From NCBI RefSeq assembly GCF_002251795.1, contig NZ_NOXU01000032.1, forward strand, positions 310,001 through 374,000: DNA of 64,000 nucleotides, read 5' to 3'. A program made the translations under genes and the position numbers. The notes under the pieces are model-generated. The model was not told the origin of the DNA. It ran no database searches and worked only from the letters and a program-made list of their open reading frames with translations. The stretch comes from Niveispirillum lacus. GTDB lineage: Bacteria > Pseudomonadota > Alphaproteobacteria > Azospirillales > Azospirillaceae. Positions 1 to 9,391 of the stretch are shown one piece after another. The first letter of the stretch is position 1, and each line of letters opens with the position of its first letter.

Positions 1-585
1 CAGGGCCACCATCAGGATGGAAGTCAGCATCGTCCAGGTCGATGTGCTGCTCCACACCGTCGGCTGTATGGTGCGGCGGTTCACGGCATTGAGCCACTGA
101 CCATCCGGCAGCCGCACCGAAAACTTCATCCCCATTTCCACCGGTTCAATCGCGGCCCAAGGGTTGTGGAACCAGGAAGGTTCAGCATTCTCGGCCTTGT
201 TCCACATCTTGAACAAAACGGCACTGCGCGGCAGGTCCAGCAGGTCCATCAGTCGGTCACGGGCTGCAATTGCCTGCGGATCGGTCAGCACCAAATCAGG
301 GGAAAGCAGGGGTTTGTCATCAACGGAATAGCGGGTTTCGCGCGCCCGGATGCCACTTAATGTCTTCTGGCGCAGTTCTCGGGGCAGGATGCCCATGATG
401 CGGCTGGTATTGGCAATGCGGGGCAGCATCTCCTCCACATGCGTGCGGCGCACCGTGGCAGCTTTGTCATCCAGCGATGCTGTCCAACTGCCCAGCTTGG
501 CCACCAGCATGGCGCCAATCAACAGCGCCACCATGTGGGTAAACAGGCTGCGCGGCTGCCGCAGCAAAGCCGTCAGCCCTTTCAT
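1..585 (-). CDS. Sensor histidine kinase, N-terminal part (runs off the window)
   Basis: The reading frame opens at ATG 585 and stays open to base 1, so only about 195 N-terminal residues are present. The start has a basic, hydrophobic segment (residues about 8-32, a likely membrane helix), followed by a soluble region with no cysteines that looks periplasmic, and a second hydrophobic segment begins at the cut end. This is the usual input half of a membrane histidine kinase; the HAMP, dimerisation and ATPase domains would lie outside the window. The ATG overlaps the stop of the response regulator by four bases (ATGA), so the pair is translationally coupled. Histidine kinase is inferred from this pairing and topology, because no catalytic motif is visible. 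Confidence 0.72.
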   Translation of the reverse strand, partial: MKGLTALLRQPRSLFTHMVALLIGAMLVAKLGSWTASLDDKAATVRRTHVEEMLPRIANTSRIMGILPRELRQKTLSGIRARETRYSVDDKPLLSPDLVLTDPQAIAARDRLMDLLDLPRSAVLFKMWNKAENAEPSWFHNPWAAIEPVEMGMKFSVRLPDGQWLNAVNRRTIQPTVWSSTSTWTMLTSILMVAL

Positions 586-1313
586 GCCGCCTTGACCTCA
601 GTCGCCAAGCAGTAGCCGCCACCCCAGACTGTCTTGATCAAAGTAGGATTGCGAGGATCGGGCTCGATCTTGCGGCGCAGGCGGCTGACCTGGTTGTCGA
701 TGGATCGGTCGAAAACATCGGCCTCCCGCCCCTTGGTCAGGTCCAGCAGTTGTTCGCGGGTCAGGACCATGTTGGGATGGCGCACAAAGGCTTCCAGCAA
801 CGAGAATTCGGCGGTGGACAGCGACACAACGACCCCGTCCGCGCCCAACAATTCACGCCGGTTCAGGTCCAGCAGCCAGCCATCGAACGTCAGACGGCTT
901 TCATCGGCCTTTCGGCGTATCCCTGTCACGGGCAGGCTGTGGCTACGGCGGAGGACCGCGCGGATACGGGCCAGCAATTCCCGTGGTTCAAACGGTTTGG
1001 TGACGTAATCATCAGCCCCCATCTCCAGCCCGACGATGCGATCGGTGGCCTCACCAATCGCGGTGAGGAAGATGACAGGCGTATCCATGCTCTCACGGAT
1101 ATGGCGGAACAGGCTGAGCCCATCCTCACCGGGCATCATGACGTCCAGGACAATCAGATCAGCGGCGCAGGCGCGCAGCCGCCGCCGCGCCACCGCCGCA
1201 TCCTCTGCCGCTGTCACCCGCATCCCATGTTTTTCCAGGAAGCGGGTCAGGGTTTCGCGGATATCGCGGTGGTCATCGACCAGAAGGATATGGGGGTTCT
1301 CGGTAGCCTGCAT
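582..1313 (-). CDS. OmpR/PhoB-family response regulator
   Basis: 243 residues. The receiver domain (about 1-125) has the acidic pair D13-D14, the phospho-acceptor D57 in VLDVMMPGEDG, T84 in FLTA and K106 in VTKPF. The C-terminal winged helix (about 145-240) has the OmpR-type ending with LTREQLL, DRSIDNQVSRLRRKIE and WGGGYCL. It should bind DNA as a dimer after phosphorylation by the kinase encoded immediately downstream, with which it overlaps by four bases. Targets cannot be read from the sequence. The start ATG at 1313 has only a weak ribosome site. Confidence 0.93.
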   Translation of the reverse strand: MQATENPHILLVDDHRDIRETLTRFLEKHGMRVTAAEDAAVARRRLRACAADLIVLDVMMPGEDGLSLFRHIRESMDTPVIFLTAIGEATDRIVGLEMGADDYVTKPFEPRELLARIRAVLRRSHSLPVTGIRRKADESRLTFDGWLLDLNRRELLGADGVVVSLSTAEFSLLEAFVRHPNMVLTREQLLDLTKGREADVFDRSIDNQVSRLRRKIEPDPRNPTLIKTVWGGGYCLATEVKAA

Positions 1314-1483
1314 CGGTACTTGATCAAATGATTTGCCTGCCCCTCAACATGGCATGCGTTGATAGTCACGGGAAGGCGTGACTGCGTCTCAAATTGTATC
1401 GGTTTGTGGCACCTTGCAGTCTTGACCTTGTGGTGTCGCGCGCAAAAAATGCCGCGTCGACCTCACACCGGAAATTGTCGCCC

Positions 1484-1969
1484 ATGTCCGCAAAGGCAAC
1501 ACCCGCCATCAACGCCCTGAAAAAGGCCGGTGTTGCGTATCGGCTGCTGGAATATGAATACGATCCCGACGCAGATGCGATCGGTATGGCTGCCGCAGCC
1601 GCCTTGGGTGTCGATCCGGCATTGTTGTTCAAAACACTGGTGGCCGATGTCGAGGGGGTTGGATTGGTCTGTACCGTCATCCCGTCTCCTGCCCGGCTTG
1701 ACCTGAAAGCTCTGGCCGTTGCGGCGGGCGGAAAGAGGGCGGCCCTGGCCGACCCGAAGGTGGCCGAAAGGGTCTCGGGCTACGTCATCGGCGGTATCAG
1801 CCCGCTTGGCATGCGCAAACGCCTGCCAACGCTGATTGATGCCAGTGCCGCCGACCTGATCGAAATGATCATGAACGGCGGACGGCGAGGCCTTCAGATC
1901 GCGGCCGCACCCGCCGATGTGCTACGCGCAACAGACGGGACGCTGGCGCCGATCACTGTTCTCAACTAG
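1484..1969 (+). CDS. ybaK: YbaK/EbsC-family Cys-tRNA(Pro) deacylase
   Basis: 161 residues from ATG 1484. The frame is open further upstream, but the family homology begins at MSAKATPAINAL and a GGAAA sequence sits about nine bases before this ATG. YbaK proteins hydrolyse Cys-tRNA(Pro) made by mistake by prolyl-tRNA synthetase. Family features visible are the lysine in FKTLVADV and the conserved stretch ending GGISPLGMRKRLPTLID. The protein is of normal family length and appears to be a single-gene unit between divergent neighbours. Confidence 0.88.
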   Translation: MSAKATPAINALKKAGVAYRLLEYEYDPDADAIGMAAAAALGVDPALLFKTLVADVEGVGLVCTVIPSPARLDLKALAVAAGGKRAALADPKVAERVSGYVIGGISPLGMRKRLPTLIDASAADLIEMIMNGGRRGLQIAAAPADVLRATDGTLAPITVLN

Positions 1970-2148
1970 CAACAGCTTGATAAAGAACGGAGATCATGGC
2001 ATCGTCCCTGAGTAATCATTCATCCGCCATAAGCGCTGGCACCGGACTTCCGCTTCCACAGCGAATGGATAGGTATCGCCCACACCCGAAGTGAATATAC
2101 ATTTTGAAACGACAATGATCGCCAGCGATCATGAGAGGTGGGGCGAGC

Positions 2149-3207
2149 ATGACGGCCAGCATCGATACCCAGCCGCCGGACCCACAAGCGTCAGGCGATG
2201 ACGCCTTTGCCAATCCCTGCGGTCTGCTGTCGGACGAAATTTTGCGTCTGCACGCGCTGGACCGTTATCACATTCTGGACAGCCAGCCGGAACCGCAATT
2301 CGATCGTATTGTTGCCCTGGCCAAACGCATCCTCAAGGTGCCGATCGCCCTGATTTCGTTGGTGGATCAAGAACGGCAATGGTTCAAGGCCCGCGAAGGA
2401 CTATCAGTAGCGGAAACGCCGAGGTCACTGGCCTTCTGCGACCATGCCATCCGGCGGCGGACCGTGATGGTGGTGGAGGATGCGCGCGTAGACCCAAGAT
2501 TCCAGGACAATCCACTGGTGACCGGAGAGCCGGGAATTCGCTTTTATGCTGGCGCCCCGCTGGTCACCCGCGATGGCCAGGCCCTAGGCACCATCTGTGT
2601 GATCGACCGCGTGCCCGGCAGCCTTGACGCAGAGCAACAGGCAACGCTGGCCGATCTGGCCGCCATCGTCATGGACGAGTTGGAGCTACGGCTGGCCAAC
2701 CGTGAATTATCAGTGCTGGCGCAGACCGACCCGCTGACCGGTGCGCTGAACCGACGCACGTTCTTTTCGCTGGCGGAACGGGAAATCGGGCGGCAGCAGC
2801 GGATCGGTTCCGATCTTGCCGTTCTGGTGCTGGATATCGACCATTTCAAAAAGATCAACGATACCTATGGCCATAATACCGGCGATCAGGTCCTGGCGCA
2901 GTTCGCTGCCCAAATCAGCCAGTGCATTCGTGTACAAGATGTCTTCGCCCGCCTGGGAGGCGAGGAATTTGGCCTGATACTGCCGGACACCAACGCACAT
3001 CAGGCGGCTGAGACGGCGGAGCGTCTGCGCCGCAGTGTCGAGCAGACACCCATCCATACCGATTCCGGTTCACCAAGTATCACGGTCAGCATCGGCGGTT
3101 CTGTGGTGTTACCCGGAGACACCAGTATAGAGCCGGTCCTGCGCCGCGCGGATGTCGCCTTGTACCGGGCCAAAAACTGCGGGCGTAACCGGGTGATCGC
3201 CGCCTGA
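2149..3207 (+). CDS. GAF-domain diguanylate cyclase (GGDEF)
   Basis: 352 residues from ATG 2149, which has a strong ribosome site (GAGAGGTGGGG, 2133-2143) just upstream; an earlier in-frame ATG at 2131 is less likely. An N-terminal GAF domain (about residues 35-175) is followed by a GGDEF domain (about 185-350). The active-site loop is GGEEF, and RVQD lies five residues before it, matching the RxxD inhibitory site, so product inhibition by c-di-GMP is expected. It should make c-di-GMP from two GTP in the cytoplasm. No EAL domain and no membrane segment are seen. The GAF ligand is unknown. Confidence 0.93.
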   Translation: MTASIDTQPPDPQASGDDAFANPCGLLSDEILRLHALDRYHILDSQPEPQFDRIVALAKRILKVPIALISLVDQERQWFKAREGLSVAETPRSLAFCDHAIRRRTVMVVEDARVDPRFQDNPLVTGEPGIRFYAGAPLVTRDGQALGTICVIDRVPGSLDAEQQATLADLAAIVMDELELRLANRELSVLAQTDPLTGALNRRTFFSLAEREIGRQQRIGSDLAVLVLDIDHFKKINDTYGHNTGDQVLAQFAAQISQCIRVQDVFARLGGEEFGLILPDTNAHQAAETAERLRRSVEQTPIHTDSGSPSITVSIGGSVVLPGDTSIEPVLRRADVALYRAKNCGRNRVIAA

Positions 3208-3211
3208 CCCG

Positions 3212-4615
3212 TCAGGATTGCGACCAGCCGCCGCCAAGAGCGCGGTACATCGACACCGCCGCCTGCAACTCTGCCAGCCGCACCTGCGTTAACTGATCCT
3301 GCGCTGACAGGAGTGAACGCTGTGCATCCAACAGGGTCAGAAGATCGGTTGCCCCCTCCCGGTAGCGTGTTTCGGCCAGACGGAACAGTTCGCGCGCCAG
3401 ACGCACCGCCTCTTCCTGTAACTGCCGCTGGCGTTCGGTATTGCGCGCGGCAGAAAGGGCCGTCTCCACATCGGCAAAGCCGGTCAGAATGGCCTTGCGG
3501 TAGGTTTCCACCAATTCCACGCGGCGCGCCTCGGCCACATCCACCTGGGCACTGCGGCGCCCCCCATCAAACAGGCTTTGCGCCAAAGACAAGCCGGCAT
3601 TGGCAACCGCAGTGGGAGCGTTGACCAGTCCAGACAGCCCCCCCGCGGCCAACGAACCGGAAAGATTGAGTGTGGCTGACGGATAAAGAGCCGCCCGTGC
3701 AGCCACGATATCAGCGCCCGCCCCTTCCAACTGCCGGGCCGCTGCCTTCAGATCGGGACGGCGTTCCAGCAGGTCGGCCGGGGTGCCGACGCCAGTGGCT
3801 GGCAGGCCCAGCCCGCCCAACCCTGTGGCTCCCAGGGACAAATCACCGGGGCCGCGGCCTAACAGGACAGCAAGGGCATTGGTCGCCGACAGTTCCTGCT
3901 GTCGAAGGGCCGGCAGGGCTGCCTGCTGGCTGGTCAGAGCGGTTTTTTGTTGCGCAACCTCCAGCGCGGTGGCGGCGCCATTGCGATAACGGGCCTCGAC
4001 CACCGCCATCACCCGTTCGGCCAGCCCCAGATTCTCCTCAGCGCTGCGAATGCGATCGCGCAGCGACAGGACCTGGAAATAGGTATTGGCGATGGTTGAG
4101 GTGACGGTCAGGGCCACCGTCTCCTGGTCCAGCCGGCTGATGATGGCACTGACCGCCGCGCTGTCAGCGGCGGCACGGTTTGCGCCCCAGAAATCCAGTT
4201 CATAACTGGCACTGACACCAGCGCTGGCATTGGTCCGGCCGGAACGGCCACCGGCACCGGCGGCATCCGTTTCCTGGCGGCTGAGACCTGCGGAAGCGCC
4301 AAAGTTCGGCAAAAGATCGGCCCCCGCCGCGCGGGCACGGGCATCAGCCTGCAACAACCGGGCGGCGGCAGCCGCCAGATCGGGATTGGCTTTACGGGCG
4401 TCCGACAGCAGCGCCACCAGTTCAGCCGACCCGAAACCGCCCCACCAGTCGGCGGATGGCCATGGGGTGGCATTGCTGTCAGCCGCTGCCTGCTGCCAGA
4501 CAGACGGGGGGGTAACGGGGCTGGCGCTGTGGCCATAGTCACCCTGGGCACAGCCACTCAGGATGGTACCGGACAGCAGCAGCGACAGGATCAGGTGCTG
4601 GGATCTGACGATCAT
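3212..4615 (-). CDS. NodT-family RND/MacAB efflux outer-membrane lipoprotein
   Basis: 467 residues. The signal peptide ends in a lipobox (LSGC, Cys about 21), so the mature protein is lipid-anchored. The rest is a TolC-like outer membrane factor with duplicated long helical segments (for example RNGAATALEVAQQK and YREGATDLLTLLDAQRSLL). It lies 25 bases downstream of macB on the same strand and is the likely outer-membrane exit duct of the MacAB pump. It stops four bases from the convergent diguanylate cyclase gene. The specific substrate is not deducible. Confidence 0.9.
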   Translation of the reverse strand: MIVRSQHLILSLLLSGTILSGCAQGDYGHSASPVTPPSVWQQAAADSNATPWPSADWWGGFGSAELVALLSDARKANPDLAAAAARLLQADARARAAGADLLPNFGASAGLSRQETDAAGAGGRSGRTNASAGVSASYELDFWGANRAAADSAAVSAIISRLDQETVALTVTSTIANTYFQVLSLRDRIRSAEENLGLAERVMAVVEARYRNGAATALEVAQQKTALTSQQAALPALRQQELSATNALAVLLGRGPGDLSLGATGLGGLGLPATGVGTPADLLERRPDLKAAARQLEGAGADIVAARAALYPSATLNLSGSLAAGGLSGLVNAPTAVANAGLSLAQSLFDGGRRSAQVDVAEARRVELVETYRKAILTGFADVETALSAARNTERQRQLQEEAVRLARELFRLAETRYREGATDLLTLLDAQRSLLSAQDQLTQVRLAELQAAVSMYRALGGGWSQS

Positions 4616-4640
4616 TCGGGGACATCATCCGGAAAAGAGG

Positions 4641-6623
4641 TCAATCGGCGGCCAGCGCCACAACAGGGTCCAGCAACGCCGCCCGACGGGCTGGCGTGTA
4701 GCCGAAGATCAGGCCGGTGGCGAAGGCGCAGGAGAAGGCCAGGAGCATGGGCGGTAAGGTCAGTTGGATATCGACCTTGAACAATGTGAGGAACAGAGAA
4801 ATGCCGATGCCCAACACCACGCCGATGACGCCGCCCAGCGCCGATACCAGCAGTGCTTCCAGCAGGAATTGCTGCATCACATGGCGGGCGCGGGCGCCGG
4901 TCGCCATACGGATACCGATCTCCCGTGTCCGTTCAGTTACGTTGACCAACATGATGTTCATCACGCCGATCCCCCCCACCAGCAGCGAGATGGCAGCGAT
5001 GGAGCCCAGAAGGATGGTCATGGTCTCTCGCATGGCCGACAAGGTGTCGATGAAGGAGGCAGTGTTGCGGATCTGGAAATCCTCTGCCTGATGCCGGGCG
5101 ATCAGCAGGCTGGTGATCATGGCCTGCGTCTCATCTATCACGGCCAGATCATCGACCAGGACCGTAATTGTCCGCAGGTCACGACGCCCGAACAGGCGGT
5201 AAGAACCGGTGGTCAATGGGACAAAGACGACATCATCCTGGTCCTGGCCACCGGGGTTCGCCCCTTTGGGCGCCATGACACCAACGATCTGAAAGGGGAC
5301 ATTGCGCAGCAGAATGTAGCGACCGACAGGGTCCTGACCGGGAAACAGATTATTGGCAACGGTCTGACCGATTACGGCGACCGGTGCATATTGCCCCAAT
5401 GCCTCCTGGTCAAAGAACGTACCAGATGCCAGATCCCAGGCCCGGGCGGCCTGCACATCGGGTGTGGTTGCCGTGATCTGGGTCTGGTAGTCCAGGTTGC
5501 CGGCCCGCACCGTCATATTGCCGGAAAATTCAGGAACGGCGACCACCACATTCGGCACTCTGGCGATGGCCGCCGCATCATCCGGCACCAATGTCGCAAC
5601 CCCGTTGGCATTGCGCTGGCCAGGCGCACCAGGCCGAATCACCAACAAATTGGTGCCCATGGCGCTGATCCGTTCCACCATGGCCTGTTGCGAGCCATTG
5701 CCCACAGCCAGCATGGTGACGACCGACGCCACACCGATGACGATGCCCAACAGGGTCAGTATGGTGCGATAGAGATTGGCCGACAGGGCACGCCGGGCCA
5801 TACGGAACGCCTCCAGCAACTCCTTCGCTGTCCAGCCTGTGTCCTGGCCCGGTTCAGGGACAAGGATGGTGCGGGCAGCCACTGGCGGTGGGGCCGTTTG
5901 GGCCAGCGCGCGGGGTGTCGGCCCGTCGGCCACAATCTGCCCATCCTTGATTTCGACCAGACGGCGGGCGTTGTTGGCCACATCGCGGTCATGGGTGATC
6001 AGGATGACGGTGTGGCCCTTGGATGCCAGATCGGACAGCAGGCGCATCACCTCTTCACCACTGCGGCTGTCAAGTGCGCCGGTGGGCTCGTCGGCCAGAA
6101 TGACCTGACCGCCATTGACCAGGGCACGGGCGATGGACACGCGCTGCTGCTGTCCACCGGAAAGCTGGTTGGGCTTGTGGTCCATTCGTTCTGACAGGCC
6201 CAGCGCGCTCAGCAGTTCCTCCGCGCGGTCGCGCCGCGCCTCCCGGCCCAGCCCGGCGTAAATCGCCGGCACTTCCACATTCTCCACGGCCGTGGACATC
6301 GAAATCAGGTTGTAGGATTGGAAGACAAAGCCGAACGCTTCCCGGCGCAGCAAAGCCAGCATGTCGCGATCAAAAGTCGAGACATCCCGCCCATCGAACA
6401 GGTATTGGCCCGTTGTTGGCCGGTCGAGACAGCCCAATATGTTCATCAGGGTCGATTTACCCGACCCCGACTGGCCCATGATGGCCACAAATTCCCCAGG
6501 ATGGATCTTCAGCGAGATGCCTTTCAGCACCTGGACTGCCATTTCTCCGGTGGAGTAGGTCTTGGTGATATCGACCAGTTCGATGAGGGGAGAGGCGTCG
6601 CCCCGGCTGTGTGGCGTGCTCAT
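4641..6623 (-). CDS. macB: MacB-type ABC transporter, ATPase-permease fusion
   Basis: 660 residues. The N-terminal ABC ATPase (about 12-240) has Walker [10 protein letters not shown] (about 50-58), signature LSGGQQQR and Walker B with [11 protein letters not shown] first membrane helix follows near residue 285 ([18 protein letters not shown]), then a large periplasmic MacB core domain, then three helices near the C-terminus ([19 protein letters not shown] onward) with the FtsX-like end. The layout and length match MacB, which exports macrolides, peptides or glycolipids by mechanotransmission with a MacA adaptor. The start overlaps the macA stop by four bases, so the two are co-translated. Confidence 0.93.
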   Translation of the reverse strand: MSTPHSRGDASPLIELVDITKTYSTGEMAVQVLKGISLKIHPGEFVAIMGQSGSGKSTLMNILGCLDRPTTGQYLFDGRDVSTFDRDMLALLRREAFGFVFQSYNLISMSTAVENVEVPAIYAGLGREARRDRAEELLSALGLSERMDHKPNQLSGGQQQRVSIARALVNGGQVILADEPTGALDSRSGEEVMRLLSDLASKGHTVILITHDRDVANNARRLVEIKDGQIVADGPTPRALAQTAPPPVAARTILVPEPGQDTGWTAKELLEAFRMARRALSANLYRTILTLLGIVIGVASVVTMLAVGNGSQQAMVERISAMGTNLLVIRPGAPGQRNANGVATLVPDDAAAIARVPNVVVAVPEFSGNMTVRAGNLDYQTQITATTPDVQAARAWDLASGTFFDQEALGQYAPVAVIGQTVANNLFPGQDPVGRYILLRNVPFQIVGVMAPKGANPGGQDQDDVVFVPLTTGSYRLFGRRDLRTITVLVDDLAVIDETQAMITSLLIARHQAEDFQIRNTASFIDTLSAMRETMTILLGSIAAISLLVGGIGVMNIMLVNVTERTREIGIRMATGARARHVMQQFLLEALLVSALGGVIGVVLGIGISLFLTLFKVDIQLTLPPMLLAFSCAFATGLIFGYTPARRAALLDPVVALAAD

Positions 6624-7996
6624 AGCATCCCCGGGGGCCGCATGCGCTGCATGTTCTGCTGCTGCTGTTGCTGCTGAACCTTCAACTGGCCGGCGGAGGG
6701 TTTGCGGCCCACGACCACAAGGTCGCCCTCATTCAGGCCCGACAGAACCGCCGCATAGACCCGGTCGCTGACGCCAATCATAATACGTCGTTCCTCCACC
6801 GTACCATCAGGCTTCAACACCTGGACCATGCGGGGGCGTTCGCGCTGGCCGGCAGGATCAGCCGGCGGCGCACCAGCGGACGTCGCCCCATCGCGGCGAC
6901 GACGCTCCCCTTCGACACCGGCTTGCGGCGGACCACCAGCCTGCTGCGGGCCACCGGCTTGGCGCGCGGCCGGACGCTGAAACGCCGCGACGGGAACCCG
7001 CAGCACATTGTCGGCCGCGGCGACGACAAAGAAGGTCTGCGCCGTCATCTGCGTCATCAGAGCGCCGCCAGTATTCTCCACATCGAACAAGGCATTATAG
7101 AGAACAACGTTGTTCACCACCTCAGGTGTCGGATTGATCTTCGCCAATGTACCGCGCCACTGCCGATCGGGGCGACCCAGGGTGGTGAAATAGGCTGGCA
7201 TGCCGATACGAAGACGCGAAACATCGGCTTCGGACACCTGGGTGGTCACCGTCATCACGGCAAGATCGGCGATCCGCAGGATGATGGGGGCTGACTGGTT
7301 GGCGTTCAGCGTCTGACCCTGCTTGGCATTCTGTGACACCACGGTCCCCGACATCGGGGCAAAGATCTTGGTGTAGCCCAAATTGGCCTCGTCGCCGCGC
7401 AGGGTGGAGGTTGTCTGACGGATCTGGGCATTCACCGCCTTCACCGCTGCCTCTGCGGCGCGCAGTGTCTTCTCAGCGTTCTGGAAGGCATCCTCGCTGG
7501 TTGCATTCTCCGCCAGCAGGTTCTTCTGTCGGGTGAATTGCTGTTGCGCCAGGGCCAGTTCCGCCTGCCGCTGGGTCAGTTGCGCCCCCAGATTTTCAAG
7601 CTGGGCGCGATTGGCCTCGACACGGGTCAGATAGACGGTCGGGTCGATTTCCGCCAGCAGGTCGCCTTGATTGACTTGCTGACCGATCTCTACATGCACT
7701 TTGCGCAACTGCCCCGACACTTGGGTGCCGACATCGACAAAGTCGCGCGGTTGCAAATTACCAACAGCCGTCACGCTGTCTTCAATATTGCCGCGATCAG
7801 CCGCCGCAGTCAGATAATCGGCTGCGCCTTCCCCGTTTCCGCCGCTACCCGCTTGCCACCAGTAGACACCGGTGGCAATAGCCAGCGCAACCACCCCGAT
7901 CAGGATGTTTCGGAGGCGGAACAGGCTTGGTTTCCGGCGACCGCCCGGCGGCTTGCTATGGGCCTTGGTCGTGACTTGCGCAGCAGGTTGCATCAT
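6620..7996 (-). CDS. macA: MacA-type periplasmic adaptor (HlyD/RND family)
   Basis: 458 residues. An N-terminal inner-membrane anchor (about 28-47, [18 protein letters not shown]) is followed by lipoyl halves around a coiled-coil hairpin (about 110-185), a beta-barrel and a membrane-proximal domain. It should link MacB to the outer-membrane lipoprotein encoded downstream. The C-terminal part differs from typical MacA: a Gly/Pro/Arg-rich insert (about residues 345-385) and a run of glutamines just before the C-terminus, encoded by CAG/CAA repeats near 6655-6680. The gene heads the operon macA-macB-nodT, and its promoter must lie in the 214-bp gap shared with the divergent glycosyltransferase. 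Confidence 0.9.
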   Translation of the reverse strand: MMQPAAQVTTKAHSKPPGGRRKPSLFRLRNILIGVVALAIATGVYWWQAGSGGNGEGAADYLTAAADRGNIEDSVTAVGNLQPRDFVDVGTQVSGQLRKVHVEIGQQVNQGDLLAEIDPTVYLTRVEANRAQLENLGAQLTQRQAELALAQQQFTRQKNLLAENATSEDAFQNAEKTLRAAEAAVKAVNAQIRQTTSTLRGDEANLGYTKIFAPMSGTVVSQNAKQGQTLNANQSAPIILRIADLAVMTVTTQVSEADVSRLRIGMPAYFTTLGRPDRQWRGTLAKINPTPEVVNNVVLYNALFDVENTGGALMTQMTAQTFFVVAAADNVLRVPVAAFQRPAARQAGGPQQAGGPPQAGVEGERRRRDGATSAGAPPADPAGQRERPRMVQVLKPDGTVEERRIMIGVSDRVYAAVLSGLNEGDLVVVGRKPSAGQLKVQQQQQQQNMQRMRPPGML

Positions 7997-8210
7997 CGCT
8001 TCTTTGGCAGGACTGGTTTCGTAACCTCTTATACGCTGCCCTGCGGCAGACCCTGCGGCAAAAAATGTTTAATTTTTTGGTCACGAGCCAATGAAGACCC
8101 TGCTGGTCAGCGCATTGCTGCAATGCGTGCGGTTCCATCATAAACAGGGGCATGGTCAGAAAACTGTCAGCATCGGCCGCTATGGTTGATGACGATATCT
8201 GTGACAAACA

Positions 8211-9389
8211 GTGACTGACATGCATATTGCCCTCTTCCTCCACGCGCTCAGCACCGGGGGCGCGCAGCGCCGGACGGCGATGTTGGCTAATGGGCTGGCC
8301 GCGCGCGGTCATGATGTCGATCTGATCACAGCCACCGCTGGCGGACCGCAGGCCGGGCTTGTCGCCGCCAACGTGAATATCATCGCCTTGGCCGCTAACT
8401 CTGCCAGTGATGTCGCGACTGGGGGTGTAAGGGCCGGTGAACTTCTTTCGGCCATCCGACCACTCGCCCGCTATATCCAGCAGCAGCGCCCGGCGATGCT
8501 GGTGGCCATGGCCAATCACGCCGTTCCACCAGCCGTCATGGCCCATTTGCTCGCACGGCAAAAGGCGACACGTCTGGTTCTGCGTGCCAGTAACCATCTA
8601 TCCCGCAACCGGACCGGTGGGCCTTCCTTGCGCCGTATGGCCGAGAGTTGGCTGTGGCAGCGTGCTGACGGAGTCCTGGCGGTGTCGGACGATGTGGCAC
8701 GGGATGTTGCACGCCTGACCGGCCGGAGGGCGGATCGCATCATTTCAGTGCCCAGTCCCATTTTGCCCGACAGCCTGTCCTTGCCCGTCCGATCCCTTCA
8801 TCCGGATGGCGCCCCGGCAGAGATCCTGGCCATGGGCCGTTTTGTTCGCCAGAAAGGTTTCGATACCTTGCTGCGGGCCTTTGCCCTGCTGCTGGAACGC
8901 CGTCCAGCCCACCTGACCCTGGCAGGCGATGGTCCCGATGCAGCGAGCCTGAAGGCCTTGTGCCGGGATCTTCGTATTCAACAGCATGTAAGCTTTCCCG
9001 GTCTGGTGAAAGACCCGTTTACGCGCATGGCGGCGGCGGATCTGTTTGTGCTGTCGTCACGCTGGGAAGGGATGCCGGGCGTGCTGGTGGAAGCGATGGC
9101 CATGGGCTGCCCCGTGGTCTCAACCGACTGCCCCGGCGGTTCGCGCGAATTGCTGCGCCATGGTGCGCTGGGTCCGCTGGTGCCGGTCGATGATGCCGCC
9201 GCATTGGCCGACGGGATGGACGCAGCCCTGTCCCATCCGGTGGCGTCCACGGTCCTACGTGAACGGGTGCGTGGTTTCACGGTGGCTGGCGCGACCGCAG
9301 CCTATGAACAGGCGCTGCTGGCCCTGGCAGGACGCCCGTCGAGCTTCCCCAACCAGCCACAGCCCACCCCCCCGCGTCTGGCAGCCTAA
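8211..9389 (+). CDS. GT4-type (GT-B fold) glycosyltransferase
   Basis: 392 residues from GTG 8211; an ATG three codons later (8220) is an equally good start. The N-terminal Rossmann half begins HIALFLHALSTGGAQRR, typical of family GT4 enzymes with a glycine-rich acceptor loop. The C-terminal donor half has GRFVRQKGFDTLLRAF, LAGDGPD and the EX7E signature within SRWEGMPGVLVEAMAMG. It is a retaining transferase using a nucleotide sugar at the cytoplasmic membrane face; donor and acceptor are unknown. The next gene starts two bases after its stop, so the two probably serve one glycan or glycolipid. Confidence 0.88.
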   Translation: MTDMHIALFLHALSTGGAQRRTAMLANGLAARGHDVDLITATAGGPQAGLVAANVNIIALAANSASDVATGGVRAGELLSAIRPLARYIQQQRPAMLVAMANHAVPPAVMAHLLARQKATRLVLRASNHLSRNRTGGPSLRRMAESWLWQRADGVLAVSDDVARDVARLTGRRADRIISVPSPILPDSLSLPVRSLHPDGAPAEILAMGRFVRQKGFDTLLRAFALLLERRPAHLTLAGDGPDAASLKALCRDLRIQQHVSFPGLVKDPFTRMAAADLFVLSSRWEGMPGVLVEAMAMGCPVVSTDCPGGSRELLRHGALGPLVPVDDAAALADGMDAALSHPVASTVLRERVRGFTVAGATAAYEQALLALAGRPSSFPNQPQPTPPRLAA

Positions 9390-9391
9390 GG

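Noticed and set aside
3212-4615. Outer-membrane partner of the type I secretion system
   Set aside because: The NodT lipoprotein is in the macAB operon, 26 kb from the exporter, and belongs with the MacAB pump.
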